Shown one piece after another: positions 48,540 through 63,411 of a stretch of 64,000 nt of DNA (position 1 is the first letter of the stretch; every line of letters starts with the position of its first letter). The notes beneath the pieces were generated by a model. That model had not been told where the DNA came from and ran no database searches. It saw nothing but the letters and a program-made list of their open reading frames with translations. Made by a program: the position numbers and the translations under genes. Origin of the DNA: Aphis gossypii (lineage: Eukaryota; Arthropoda; Insecta; Hemiptera; Aphididae); assembly GCF_020184175.1 (NCBI RefSeq), contig NC_065533.1, positions 7,586,695 to 7,650,694 on the forward strand. The letters run 5' to 3'.

Positions 48540-51500
48540 ATGACAAATTTCACATCAAACAATTAAAAAAAAAACCATAACAAAAAGCTCTAAATGTACT
48601 GTTAGTATTATATGACTTATTGAAAAAAACATTATAAAAGATTAAAAAAATTAAAACATATTTTTAAATATTTATAAGTGTGTATATATGCATAAGGCAT
48701 TTTAAAACAGCTAATAAAAAACTCAATTTTCATTTTAAATATTTAAAAGTATAACTATAACGATAAGCTCTAAATGTACTGCAAATATAATATGACTTGT
48801 TGATTAAAATGCTTAAAAGAAATTTTAGAAAAATATAAACACATAAATTTAATTATTTATACTTGTGTAAATATGAAGCAATCATTTTAAAATTATTTAT
48901 AAAAAATTCAAATTTTATATTAAACATTTCAAACCAACACTAATACAAAAAGCTCTAAATGTTCTATAAATATAATATGACTTGTTGCTTAAAATGCATA
49001 TAAGAAATTTTAGAAAAATATAAACACTTAAATTTAATTATTTATACTTGTGTAAATATGAAGCTATCATTTAAAATTTATTAATAAAAAATTCTAATTT
49101 TATTTCAAACATTTCAAATTAAAACCAATACAAAAAGCTCTAAATGTACTGTAAGTATAATATGACTTGTTGCTTAAAATGCATATAAGAAATTTTAGAA
49201 AAAAAAAACATTGTTTTTTTTATTACCAATACTCGTGTAAATATGAAGCAATCATTTTCAAATTATTTATAAAAAATTCAAATTTTATTTTAAACATTTC
49301 AAACCAACACTAATACAAAAATCTCTAAATGTACTGTAAATAAAATACGACTAGTTGCTTAAAATGCTTATAAGAAATTTTAGAAAAATATAAACACTTA
49401 AATTAATTATTTATACTTGTGTAAATATGAAGCAATCATTTAAAATTATTTATAAAAAATTCAAATTTTATTTCAAACATTCAATTAAAACCAATACAAA
49501 AAGCTCTAAATGTACTGTAAATATAATATGACTTCTTGATGTAAATGTTTATAAGAAATTTTAGAAAAAAAAAACATATTTTTTTTATTACCAATACTCG
49601 TGTAAATATGAAGTAGTTATTTTAATTTAGCTAATAAAATACTCAGTTTTCATTTTAAACATTTCAAACCCAACCAAATACAAAAAGCTCTAAATGTACT
49701 GTAAGTATAATATGACTTGTTGCTTAAAATGCATATAAGAAATTTTAGAAAAAAAAAACATTGTTTTTTTTATTACCAATACTCGTGTAAATATGAAGCA
49801 ATCATTTTCAAATTATTTATAAAAAATTCAAATTTTATTTTAAACATTTCAAACCAACACTAATACAATAATCTCTAAATGTACTGTAAATAAAATACGA
49901 CTAGTTGCTTAAAATGCTTATAAGAAATTTTAGAAAAATATAAACACTTAAATTTAATTATTTATACTTGTGTAAATATGAAGCAATCATTTTCAAATTA
50001 TTTATAAAAAATTCAAATTTTATTTTAAACATTTCAAACCAACACTAATACAAAAATCTCTGAATGTACTGTAAATAAAATACGACTAGTTGCTTAAAAT
50101 GCTTATAAGAAATTTTAGAAAAATATAAACACTTAAATTTAATTATTTATACTTGTGTAAATATGAAGCAATCATTTTAAAATTATTTATAAAAAATTCA
50201 AATTTTATTTCAAACATTTCAAATTAAAACCAATACAAAAAGCTCTAAATGTACTGTAAATATAATATGACTTCTTGATGAAAATGTTTATAAGAAATTT
50301 TAGAAAAAAAAAACATATTTTTTTTATTACCAATACTCGTGTAAATATGAAGTAGTTATTTTAATTTAGCTAATAAAATACTCAGTTTTCATTTTAAACA
50401 TTTCAAACCCAACCAAATACAAAAAGCTCTAAATGTACTGTAAGTATAATATGACTTGTTGCTTAAAATGCTTCTAAGAAATTTTAGAAAAAAAAAACAT
50501 TTTTTTTTTTATTACCAATACTCGTGTAAATACGAAGTAGTTATTTTAATTTAGCTAATAAAAAACTCAGTTTTCATTTTAAACATTTCAAACCAACACT
50601 AATACAAAAAGCTCTAAATGTTCTAAAAGTATATTATGACTTGTTGCTTAAAATGCATATAAGAAATTTTAGAAAAATATAAACACTTAAATTTAATTAT
50701 TTATACTTGTGTAAATATGAACTAATCATTTTAAAATTATTTATAAAAAATTCAAATTTTATTTTAAACATTTCAAACAAACCAACACTAATACAAAAAG
50801 CTCTAAATGTACTGTAAATAAAATATGACTTGTTGCTTAAAATGCTTATAAGAAATTTTAGAAAAATATAAACACTTAAAGTTAATTATTTATACTTGTG
50901 TAAATATGAAGCAATCATTTTAAAATTATTTATAAAAAATTCAAATTTTATTTCAAACATTTCAAATTAAAACCAATACAAAAAGCTCTAAATGTACTGT
51001 AAATATAATATGACTTGTTGATGAAAATGCTTATAAGAAATTTTAGAAAAAAAAAACATTTTTTCTTTTATTACCAATACTCGTGTAAATATGAAGTAGT
51101 TATTTTAATTTAGCTAATAAAAAACTCAGTTTTCATTTTAAACATTTCAAACCAACACTAATACAAAAATCTCTGAATGTACTGTAAATAAAATACGACT
51201 AGTTGCTTAAAATGCTTATAAGAAATTTTAGAAAAATATAAACACTTAAATTTAATTATTTATACTTGTGTAAATATGAACTAATCATTTTAAAATTATT
51301 TATAAAAAATTCAAATTTTATTTTAAACATTTCAAACCAACACTAATACAAAAAGCTCTAAATGTACTGTAAATAAAATATGACTTGTTGCTTAAAATGC
51401 TTATAAGAAATTTTAGAAAAATATAAACACTTAAAGTTAATTATTTATACTTGTGTAAATATGAAGCAATCATTTTAAAATTATTTATAAAAAATTCAAA

Positions 51501-54500
51501 TTTTATTTTAAACCTTTCACACCAACACTAATACAAAAAGCTCTAAATGTACTGTAAATAAAATATGACTTGTTGCTTAAAATGCTTATAAGAAATTAAG
51601 AAAAATATAAACACTTAAATTTAATTATTATACTTGTGTAAATATGAAGCAACCATTTTAAAATTATTTATAAAAAATTCAAATTTTATTTCAAACATTT
51701 CAAATTAAAACCAATACAAAAAGCTCTAAATGTACTGTAAATATAATATGACTTCTTGATGAAAATGTTTATAAGAAATTTTAGAAAAAAAAAACATATT
51801 TTTTTTATTACCAATACTCGTGTAAATATGAAGTAGTTATTTTAATTTAGCTAATAAAAAACTCAGTTTTCATTTTAAACATTTCAAACCCAACCAAATA
51901 CAAAGAGCTCTAAATGTACTGTAAATATAATATGACTTGTTGATGAAAATGCTTATAAGAAATTTTAGAAAAAAAAAACATTTTTTTTTTTTTATTACCA
52001 ATACTCGTGTAAATACGAAGTAGTTATTTTAATTTAGCTAATAAAAAACTCAGTTTTCATTTTAAACATTTCAAACCAAAACTAATACAAAAATCTCTAA
52101 ATGTACTGTAAATATAATATGACTTGTTGATGAAAATGCTTATAAGAAATTTTAGAAAAAAAAAACATTGTTTTTTTTATTACCAATACTCGTGTAAATA
52201 TGAAGTAGTTATTTTAATTTAGCTAATAAAAAACTCAGTTTTCATTTTAAACATTTCAAACCCAACCAAATACAAAGAGCTCTAAATGTACTGTAAATAT
52301 AATATGACTTGTTGATGAAAATGCTTATAAGAAATTTTAGAAAAATAAAACATTTTTTTTTTTATTACCAATACTCGTGTAAATACGAAGTAGTTATTTT
52401 AATTTAGCTAATAAAAAACTCAGTTTTCATTTTAAACATTTCAAACCAAAACTAATACAAAAATCTCTAAATGTACTGTAAATATAATATGACTTGTTGA
52501 TGAAAATGCTTATAAGAAATTTTAGAAAAAAAAAACATTGTTTTTTTTATTACCAATACTCGTGTAAATATGAAGCAATCATTTTCAAATTATTATAAAA
52601 AATTCAAATTTTATTTTAAACATTTCAAACCAACACTAATACAAAAATCTCTAAATGTACTGTAAATAAAATACGACTAGTTGCTTAAAATGATTATAAG
52701 AAATTTTAGAAAAATATAAACACTTAAATTTAATTATTTATACTTGTGTAAATATGAAGCAATCATTTTAAAATTATTTATAAAAAATTCAAATTTTATT
52801 TCAAACATTTCAAATTAAAACCAATACAAAAAGCTCTAAATGTACTGTAAATATAATATGACTTCTTGATGAAAATGTTTATAAGAAATTTTAGAAAAAA
52901 AAAACATATTTTTTTTATTACCAATACTCGTGTAAATATGAAGTAGTTATTTTAATTTAGCTAATAAAAAACTCAGTTTTTATTTTAAACATTTCAAACC
53001 AAAACTAATACAAAAATCTCTAAATGTACTGTAAATATAATATGACTTGTTGATGAAAATGCTTATAAGAAATTTTAGAAAAAAAAAACATTTTTTTTTT
53101 ATTACCAATACTCGTGTAAATATGAAGCAACCATTTTAAAATTATTTATAAAAAATTCAAATTTTATTTCAAACATTTCAAATTAAAACCAATACAAAAA
53201 TCTCTAAATGTACTGTAAATATAATATGATTTGTTGATGAAAATGCTTATAAGAAATTTTAGAAAAAAAAACATTTTTTTTTTTATTACCAATACACGTG
53301 TAAATACGAAGTAGTTATTTTAATTTAGCTAATAAAAAACTCAGTTTTCATTTTAAACATTTCAAACTAACACTAATACAAAAAGCTCTAAATGTTCTAA
53401 AAGTATAATATGACTTGTTGCTTAAAATGCATATAAGAAATTTTAGAAAAATATAAACACTTAAATTTAATTATTTATACTTGTGTAAATATGAACTAAT
53501 CATTTTAAAATTATTTATAAAAAATTCAAATTTTATTTTAAACATTTCAAACCAACACTAATACAAAAAGCTCTAAATGTACTGTAAATAAAATATGACT
53601 TGTTGCTTAAAATGCTTATAAAAAATTTTAGAAAAATATAAACACTTAAAGTTAATTATTTATACTTGTGTAAATATGAAGCAATCATTTTAAAATTATT
53701 TATAAAAAATTCAAATTTTATTTCAAATATTTCAAATTAAAACCAATACAAAAAGCTCTAAATGTACTGTAAATATAATATGACTTGTTGATGAAAATGC
53801 TTATAAGAAATTTTAGAAAAAAAAAACATTTTTTTTTTTATTACCAATACTCGTGTAAATATGAACCAATCATTTTAAAATTATTTATAAAAAATTCAAA
53901 TTTTATTTTAAACATTTCAAACCAACACTAATACAAAAATCTCTAAATGTACTGTAAATATAATATGACTTGTTGATGAAAATGCTTATAAGAAATTTTA
54001 GAAAAAAAAAACATTGTTTTTTTTATTACCAATACTCGTGTAAATATGAAGTAGTTATTTTAATTTAGCTAATAAAAAACTCAGTTTTCATTTTAAACAT
54101 TTCAAACCAAAACTAATACAAAAATCTCTAAATGTACTGTAAATATAATATGACTTGTTGATGAAAATGCTTATAAGAAATTTTAGAAAAAAAAAACATT
54201 GTTTTTTTTATTACCAATACTCGTGTAAATATGAAGCAATCATTTTCAAATTATTTATAAAAAATTCAAATTTTATTTTAAACATTTCAAACCAACACTA
54301 ATACAAAAATCTCTAAATGTACTGTAAATAAAATACGACTAGTTGCTTAAAATGATTATAAGAAATTTTAGAAAAATATAAACACTTAAATTTAATTATT
54401 TATACTTGTGTAAATATGAAGCAATCATTTTAAAATTATTTATAAAAAATTCAAATTTTATTTCAAACATTTCAAATTAAAACCAATACAAAAAGCTCTA

Positions 54501-57500
54501 AATGTACTGTAAATATAATATGACTTCTTGATGAAAATGTTTATAAGAAATTTTAGAAAAAAAAAACATATTTTTTTTATTACCAATACTCGTGTAAATA
54601 TGAAGTAGTTATTTTAATTTAGCTAATAAAAACTCAGTTTTCATTTTAAACATTTCAAACCCAACCAAATACAAAGAGCTCTAAATGTACTGTAAATATA
54701 ATATGACTTGTTGAAAATGCTTATAAGAATTTTAGAAAAAAAAAACATTTTTTTTTTATTACCAATACTCGTGTAAATACGAAGTAGTTATTTTAATTTA
54801 GCTAATAAAAAACTCAGTTTTTATTTTAAACATTTCAAACCAAAACTAATACAAAAATCTCTAAATGTAGTGTAAATATAATATGACTTGTTGTGATGAA
54901 AATGCTTATAAGAAATTTTAGAAAAAAAAAACATTTTTTTTTTATTACCAATACTCGTGTAAATATGAAGCAACCATTTTAAAATTATTTATAAAAAATT
55001 CAAATTTTATTTCAAACATTTCAAATTAAAACCAATACAAAAATCTCTAAATGTACTGTAAATATAATATGATTTGTTGATGAAAATGCTTATAAGAAAT
55101 TTTAGAAAAAAAAACATTTTTTTTTTTATTACCAATACACGTGTAAATACGAAGTAGTTATTTTAATTTAGCTAATAAAAAACTCAGTTTTCATTTTAAA
55201 CATTTCAACTAACACTAATAAAAAGCTCTAAATGTACTGTAAATAAAATATGACTTGTTGCTTAAAATGCTTATAAAAAATTTTAGAAAAATATAAACAC
55301 TTAAAGTTAATTATTTATACTTGTGTAATATGAAGCAATCATTTTAAAATTATTTATAAAAAATTCAAATTTTATTTCAAATATTTCAAATTAAAACCAA
55401 TACAAAAAGCTCTAAATGTACTGTAAATATTATGACTTGTTGATGAAAATGCTTATAAGAAATTTTAGAAAAAAAAAACATTTTTTTTTTTATTACCAAT
55501 ACTCGTGTAAATATGAACCAATCATTTTAAAATTATTTATAAAAAATTCAAATTTTATTTTAAACATTTCACACCAACACTAATACAAAAAGCTCTAAAT
55601 GTACTGTAAATAAAATATGACTTGTTGCTTAAAATGCTTATAAGAAATTTTAGAAAAATATAAACACTTAAATTTAATTATTTATACTTGTGTAAATATG
55701 AAGCAATAATTTTAAAATTATTTATAAAAAATTCAAATTTTATTTCAAACATTTCAAACCAACACTAATACAAAAAGCTCTAAATGTACTGTAAATAAAA
55801 TATGACTTGTTGCTTAAAATGCTTATAAGAAATTTTAGAAAAATATAAACACTTAAATTTAATTATTTATACTTGTGTAAATATGAAGCAACCATTTTAA
55901 AATTATTTATAAAAAATTCAAATTTTATTTCAAACATTTCAAATTAAAACCAATACAAAAAGCTCTAAATGTACTGTAAATATAATATGACTTCTTGATG
56001 AAAATGTTTATAAGAAATTTTAGAAAAAAAAAACATATTTTTTTTATTACCAATACTCGTGTAAATATGAAGTAGTTATTTTAATTTAACTAATAAAAAA
56101 CTCAGTTTTCATTTTAAACATTTTAAACCAACACTAATACAAAAAGCTCTAAATGTACTGTAAGTATAATATGACTTGTTGCTTAAAATGCATATAAGAA
56201 ATTTTAGAAAAAAAAAACATTGTTTTTTTTATTACCAATACTCGTGTAAATATGAAGCAATCATTTTCAAATTATTTATAAAAAATTCAAATTTTATTTT
56301 AAACATTTCAACCAAACTAATACAAAAATCTCTAAATGTACTGTAAATAAAATACGACTAGTTGCTTAAAATGCTTATAAGAAATTTTAGAAAAATATAA
56401 ACACTTAAATTTAGTTATTTATACTTGTGTAAATATGAAGCAATCATTTTAAAATTATTTATAAAAAATTCAAATTTTATTTCAAACATTTCAAACCAAC
56501 ACTAATACAAAAAGCTCTAAATGTTCTATAAGTATAATATGACTTGTTGATGAAAATGCTTATAAGAAATTTTAGAAAAAAAAAACATTTTTTTTTTTAT
56601 TACCAATACTCGTGTAAATATGAAGCAATCATTTTCAAATTATTTATAAAAAATTCAAATTTTATTTTAAACATTTCAAACCAACACTAATACAAAAAGC
56701 TCTAAATGTACTGTAAATAAAATATGACTTGTTGCTTAAAATGCTTATAAGAAATTTTAGAAAAATATAAACACTTAAAGTTAATTATTTATACTTGTGT
56801 AAATATGAAGCAATCATTTTAAAATTATTTATAAAAAATTCAAATTTTATTTCAAACATTTCAAATTAAAACCAATACAAAAAGCTCTAATTGTACTGTA
56901 AATATAATATGACTTGTTGATGAAAATGCTTATAAGAAATTTTAGAAAAAAAAAACATTTTTTTTTAATTACCAATACTCGTGTAAATATGAAGTAGTTA
57001 TTTTAATTTAACTAATAAAAAACTCAGTTTTCATTTTAAACATTTCAAACCAACACTAATACAAAAAGCTCTAAATGTTCTATAAGTATAATATGACTTG
57101 TTGATGAAAATGCTTATAAGAAATTTTAGAAAAAAAAAACATTTTTTTTTTTATTACCAATACTCGTGTAAATATGAAGCAATCATTTTCAAATTATTTA
57201 TAAAAAATTCAAATTTTATTTTAAACATTTCAAACCAACACTAATACAAAAATCTCTAAATGTACTGTAAATAAAATACGACTAGTTGCTTAAAATGCTT
57301 ATAAGAAATTTTAGAAAAATATAAACACTTAAATTTAATTATTTATACTTGTGTAAATATGAAGCAATAATTTTAAAATTATTTATAAAAAATTCAAATT
57401 TTATTTCAAACATTTCAAACCAACACTAATACAAAAAGCTCTAAATGTACTGTAAATATAATATGACTTGTTGATGAAAATGCTTATAAGAAATTTTAGA

Positions 57501-58375
57501 AAAAAAAAACATTTTTTTTTTTATTACCAATACTCGTGTAAATATGAACCAATCATTTTAAAATTATTTATAAAAAATTCAAATTTTATTTTAAACATTT
57601 CAAACCAACACTAATACAAAAAGCTCTAAATGTACTGTAAATAAAATATGACTTGTTGCTTAAAATGCTTATAAGAAATTTTAGAAAAAAAAAACATTCT
57701 TTTTTTTATTACCAATACTCGTGTAAATATGAAGTAGTTATTTTCATTTAGCTAATAAAAAATTCAAGTTTCATTTTAAACATTTCAAACCAAAACTAAT
57801 ACAAAAATCTCTAAATGTACTTTAAATATAATATGACTTTTGCTTAAAATGCTTATAAGAAATTTTAGAAAAATATAAACACTTAAATTTAATTATTTAT
57901 ACTTGTGTAAATATGAGCTAATTATTTTAAAATTATTTATAAAAAATTCAAATTTTATTTCAAACATTTCAAATTAAAACCAATACAAAAAGCTCTAAAT
58001 GTACTGTAAATATAATATGACTTGTTGATGAAAATGCTTATAAGAAATTTTAGAAAAAAAAAACATTTTTTTTTATTACCAATACTCGTGTAAATATGAA
58101 GTAGTTATTTTAATTTAGCTAATAAAAAATTCAAGTTTCATTTTAAACATTTCAAACTAAAACTTATACAAAAATCTCTAAATGTACTGTAAATATAATA
58201 TGACTTGTTGATTAAAATGCTTACAAGAAATTTTAGAAAGAAATAAACACTTATTTTTTATTATCTATATGTGTGTAAATATGAAGCAGTCATTTTAATT
58301 AGCTAATAAAAAACTCAGTTTTCATTTTTAACATTACAAATTAAAACTATTAAAAAAGCTCTAAATGTACTTTAA
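48540..58375. repeat. Satellite array, about 184-bp monomer, about 53 copies
   Basis: The marker AGCTCTAAATGTACTGTAA (or ATCTCTAAATG) recurs every 180-185 bp from 48586 to 58357. Two monomer halves alternate: one with ATAAACACTTAAATTTAATT and ACTTGTGTAAATATGAAGCA, the other with a poly-A/poly-T hinge, ATTACCAATACTCGTG and AGTAGTTATTTTAATTTAGC. Diagnostic variants repeat at larger distances, e.g. AAATGATTATAAG at 52688 and 54350 (1662 bp, nine monomers), showing higher-order units. Edge monomers are more diverged than central ones. No coding content. Confidence 0.95.
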
Positions 58376-59337
58376 ATTTTTATAAAATCCAAAATTCACG
58401 TATAAAACACCGATTTATTGTCATATAATTTTAGATTTTTATTATAGATAATAATTACTAGTCGTAGAAACTGAAATATACACTAGTTGTTTAAATTGTC
58501 ATTTTCTGTACATGATTTAATTTTAGGGTAGTCTTATCTACAAAATATGTTGATAACTTGAAAAGATCTTTACAATTACAAAAAAAAATGTATTGTGTAT
58601 TATTTTAATAGATATTATGTATGTTTCTCAATATATATAGGTCTAAGCATTATAGTATAAAATAATATGAATGTGTCAGTCCTCGTGTAATTAAATATCA
58701 AATACCATTTAAATACCTACAATTGAAACTAATTACTTAATTAAAGGTTTTTGGTTTATTATTTTATTCAAATTGTGTAATGTTATTTATTTTTCTGTTT
58801 GATTAGGTACCTATATTAAATATCAAACTTAAAATATTGATTACATTTTATTAAATATGACAATGATACTTATCATACATAGATTCTTTAAAAATATATT
58901 TAAATACATTTATTATAAAATCATTACATAAGTAGATATATGTATTTGTCATGTACAATGCAAAAAGATTGAACTTATAATTAATTAATTTTTATTGATT
59001 ACTTAGTATAAAACATATAAACTTATTTACTAATAAATAATAATAATATTATTTTTTTTTTAATTATTAAATTATAAATAAATATGTCAAAGTAATGAAT
59101 GAGTTTTCAAGAGTTAAATAAGCTCCATCCAGTTTTGAAGGGAGAACTCCGGGAATGAACTACAATTTTTCATTTGATTGGATTTAGAAAGTGTCAAAAA
59201 CGCTTGTTGTTGCATAATTGTAACGTTATTGCTGTTGTCACAAAAAAATTTGGCAAACGTCAAGCTTTTGATACTGGCCAGTTGTGCTTAAATTAAAAAA
59301 TGTTCAGTTAAAATAAAATGTATTCATTGAAAATAAT
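58376..59337. other. Spacer between satellite and peroxidase gene
   Basis: AT-rich. The part from 59150 on is downstream intron of the peroxidase gene (minus strand) and has a duplicate at 44390-44640. I looked here for the missing C-terminal peroxidase exon and did not find it. Confidence 0.55.
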
Positions 59338-59351
59338 TCAGTAGTACTTAC

Positions 59352-61489
59352 TTTGGGAGAATTCATCTATGTCATAAAAATATCTATCTGCAACTCTAGT
59401 TCTTACAAATTGCTCTCCAATGATACACCTCATGGTTGGGCCAACCATCGCGCCCTCTGCGTGCTTCTCTAGCAATGCACCTACCAATAGATCTATATCG
59501 TCCCAAGTTTTGTACTGCTTCATTAATTTATCCACTGACTAAACAAAACATACAGAAAAATATTAATCAGTACAGCATGTACATTTTTACTTAATATCTC
59601 ATTTTTTTTTTAACTTACTCCTTCTATCATGATCTTGGACAAGTCTTTTATACTTTTTATATCTTTTAATTCACAATATTTTCTGAATTCCGTGTAACTT
59701 GGAATACCGTGATCACGGCCTTGTTGTATAGCCAAACTAATAAAATCCATTCCAAACAAATTAGCTGGATGAGTATTGTATAAGTAATTTGTCAACTATA
59801 AAAAATTCAAAATATATATTTATATGTATAATATTGTAAATATAATATATTATATAGGTACATTTAAGTCAATAATATTGTCTATACTAATATGAACATC
59901 GTCATCATTGATACCTAACGTAAAACCTACCGTTTCTGTAAATAGCATATCGACATTTTGTGCATTCTGCGTAGTTAGTCCTCTGATAAGTTGATCTGTG
60001 TAGTTCATCACTGAATATAGTGGCGAGTTGTAATGTTCCTTTAGCGAAAAACTTCCGTTGACCCTTCGGTTTTCAGTGTATAAACTTAACAAAAACATGC
60101 ACATATATTAGAATAAACATCATACGTATACCTATATAAATGATATGATTCTTTTTTATCCAAAACACGTGGTATCCCAATACATTTTTAAGTTTTTAAT
60201 AATCAAATTTTAGGTAGATAACTATAAATGTATTTCTCATATTATACATTGTATCTAACTTTAATAAAGAAATAATTTTTACTTTTTTCAAACGGCAATA
60301 TTATTATGTTTCATCTTACATTTCTATACAGAATATTATTTCACGCATCTATTAGTACATAAACATAATGAAATATAGCTAAAGTATTTAAGTACCTAAT
60401 AAGTAATATGTTTGTTTGTAAGAAATTATAGATAAGATGATTTAATTGACAAAGTGTACTCCTTTGCGTTCTTAAATTTGTAACTTTGAAATAATTAATA
60501 ATTGTAATTGCACTTTTATAAACTAAAATTGTATATGCTTATAGATACTATAATAGTATAATATGCATACTATACATGACGTATGTATGTAGAATTTAAG
60601 AAAATAATTAATTAATAATAGGTACCCTATGTATACCGTTTAAAAATCAAAAGCATATAAAGCGTTATTCACTGGGTTGAAATAAAGTACCTAACTACTC
60701 TTGCACACATTGGACTAGACTATTCGAGTAGATATTATATTATAAGTATGTCAATAAGAAACATTTTTGAATCCCTAAATACGTAACAATTGAACACTAT
60801 TGTCTACTATACCAATCACAATTCCCAACTGCAATAATATAATATAAATAATAATAATATCATATCGGCGGAGTGACGGACTACGCCTATATACACACGA
60901 ACATGATGTTATCGCTGAGCATGGAATAGGCGAACGGCAGTATCGCGGTCGCGAAGCTGTTGCTCACACGCGGGTCGGCTTCCTTTATGTACGAGCTGTG
61001 CATACGGTGCATCATGTCCAGCTCGGTATTTGTGGTGTAGTCGACGCCGAGCAACGCCGGCAGCCACTCCGAGTAGGTTATGTGCTGTATGTACGCTACC
61101 ACAATTTTCCTGGCCTCTTGGAAAAGCTCTTCGTCGGTCAACAATTCGTAGTGCGATTTCAATTCTTCTGCGATTCGATTGTGTTGCCTGATCCACAGCG
61201 TGTACAACGCCGCCAGTTGGGGATGAGCGTTTGCCCGGACGTCACCAGCTTTGAAACATGTGCCGTTGCCGTGCTGGCACGCAACCGATTCCGGCTCCAT
61301 GTAATGCAAGTGCTTCTCTGTTTTCGGAACCGGATACTTTGTGTAAAGATCCTCGGGGCTGACGTACAGATTGACGACTACATCGACTACCTTCAGTTGG
61401 CCTCCTTTCATGGTCCTCAACGACAATGTCTGTTCCTCTGTCGTACCATAAATCATCGACCCGTCTAAATAATGAGTTGCCAAGTTCAT
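59352..61489 (-). CDS. Heme-peroxidase family protein, partial, active-site residues lost
   Basis: Four internal exons on the minus strand: 61489-60897, 60084-59931, 59795-59619 and 59538-59352, about 370 codons in continuous phase. Family motifs are clear: ATHYLDGSMIYG, AGDVRANAHPQLAALYTLW, RQHNRIAEEL, QEARKIVVAYIQHITYSEWLP, GRDHGIPSY and the C-terminal GPTMRCIIGEQF. The catalytic Arg of GDxR remains. The proximal heme His (FGHSL in the family) is Tyr in PFAYSML. The Asn that binds it (SLNIQRGRDHG) is Ala in SLAIQQGRDHG. The Glu of the heme ester (RxNE) is Ala. The first exon begins after a CAG acceptor, so its ATG is internal. N-terminal exons, with the distal His, and the last C-terminal exon are not seen in the window. 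Normal relatives are secreted oxidases such as chorion peroxidase. This one is probably non-catalytic, or a young pseudogene. Confidence 0.85.
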
Positions 61490-63411
61490 CTGCAGCGAAA
61501 AATAATAATAACCGTGTTAATGATTAAGCTAACCGGATTTATAAGCACAAAAAATCATCATGAAAACGTGCTTCTATAAAAATGCTGTGATAAACTATAA
61601 AATATGCACTTAAAATTTAATCGAAAACATTAAAGTTTTAAGTCATGATGTAAACAAAAAGTATTAATTAGTGAAGTATTAAAAAAGGTACTATAAAAAG
61701 GTTTTATTAAATAATTTTTAACAAAACAATTTTAAAATAATAAATTACACGTGTATATAAAACACATTGCGATTAAAGTTTTAATTTAGTGTAATGAAAT
61801 AAATAATGATAAATGATAAATAATGAATATTCTTAATATTCAAAAACATATTATAATAGACATACGATATTTCTTATTTATAATCAAAATCAGTAATAAA
61901 ACGCATATCATTACGTTTTCAGAAGTCTAATCAAGTCAACATTTAAAACTAAAACACGTATAGTTACCACATATTCAATAGTAGCCTTAGTAAAAACTTT
62001 AAGCAAAATAAACTAAAATATTAATAGTTTTTAAGTAAAACATTTGATTCAGTTTGTCATTATAAATTAATATAAATTTTAATACAATTGGTATTTAAAG
62101 CAAAGCTCTAAACATTATTTAATTCGTACTTAGATAGGAGTCTCCACAAAGTAAAAATAGACGGCGTTGTAAGTAAGACAGTTTGGGCAGCAGGTCCGAA
62201 GTCGTTATATCACAGTAGGTATACTGCTACGTCGATGGTTAGAGGGCCGAGGTTGGGAATAAGAATTTGGATGGAATATTTAACCTTATAACTCGTATAT
62301 AGACGGATAATGATATTATAATATATTAATTATTAATCTCTCTTTGATTTAATTGACGATAAATTGGCAAAGGGTGGGAGCTTACGACTAATAATAATAT
62401 GACTTACAATATAATATAATTCTAGTATCTAATAATAACAGTAAAATAATGCAAAAGTGACAACGTTACGTGACCCTGGTGCTGGACACACGGGATGTGT
62501 GGGTGACTGGACGACGTAGCTGTACCATATAATATTGTGTATGTAATTATAAAAGATACGACACTGAAGCAACAAGACGGGTACGTAATAATAATAATAT
62601 ATATATATATGAATACGGTGAAGTTTACGGGCGCACTCACACACGCATATACGCGTGCGGCAATGTATAATACGAACACGAACAGCGGTGTATTATGCCG
62701 AACGCACTGACGCCTTTACGGCGGAAGAAACTTCCGATGTATAATTTTATATACCTATTATTTATATTTTAAATTATTTGTATTTTATATTTTAATATTT
62801 ATATTTTATATATTATTTTATATTTATGTATTATAAAACGACGGTTAATAATATTGTGTATAATATAATATAACAATATCCATTGATATGAGAATACGAG
62901 TAAGACGTGTGCGAGATGCAGATTTGACAATAGCCACACTCACACTCACACGTCACCGTATGCCTACTATGTACGACGGCATAATAAGTATATAATATTA
63001 TATGCCGGACGCACAGACGACGTGACGGCGGACGGTGTTAGACTGTCTTTTTATAAATAATTAACAGCATTTGCATAATAAAAAATGATATAATATTTCT
63101 GGATTAGGCCGATAAAAGATTATGTAACGGAGCCACCACCGACCGTTTACATTGCAATAGCCACGACGGCGTAATCGCGGCCTTGAAATTACTGGACACT
63201 ATAATAAAAATATATTTGACATAATATACAACAAGGCACAGTACTATCCCCTTAACAATGTATAATATAATATGTTATGGAATTATTCACTACCTATTCG
63301 GATAGATGGTAGTCTATATTCTTATGTAGGTAAATGATACAGCATTAACTGTGAACGGTGATAAGTTAGTAAGCAGTAATTAAAGTAACGTTAAATTATT
63401 TGAAAACAATT
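61490..63411. other. Spacer or upstream intron of the peroxidase gene
   Basis: No upstream peroxidase exon could be recognised on the minus strand. Frames at 62422-62679 overlap AT and CA repeats. Words such as GCCGGACGCACAGACG (63004) and GCCGAACGCACTGACG (62697), followed by TTACGGCGGA or GTGACGGCGGAC, indicate a small local duplication of about 310 bp. Confidence 0.5.

Noticed and set aside
48540..58375. CRISPR-like regular repeats
   Set aside because: The whole 184-bp period is repeated with no unique spacers, in a eukaryotic genome; it is a satellite.
60909..61468. Long plus- and minus-strand frames overlapping the peroxidase exon
   Set aside because: They are alternative-frame shadows of a GC-richer coding exon; only the peroxidase frame carries family motifs.
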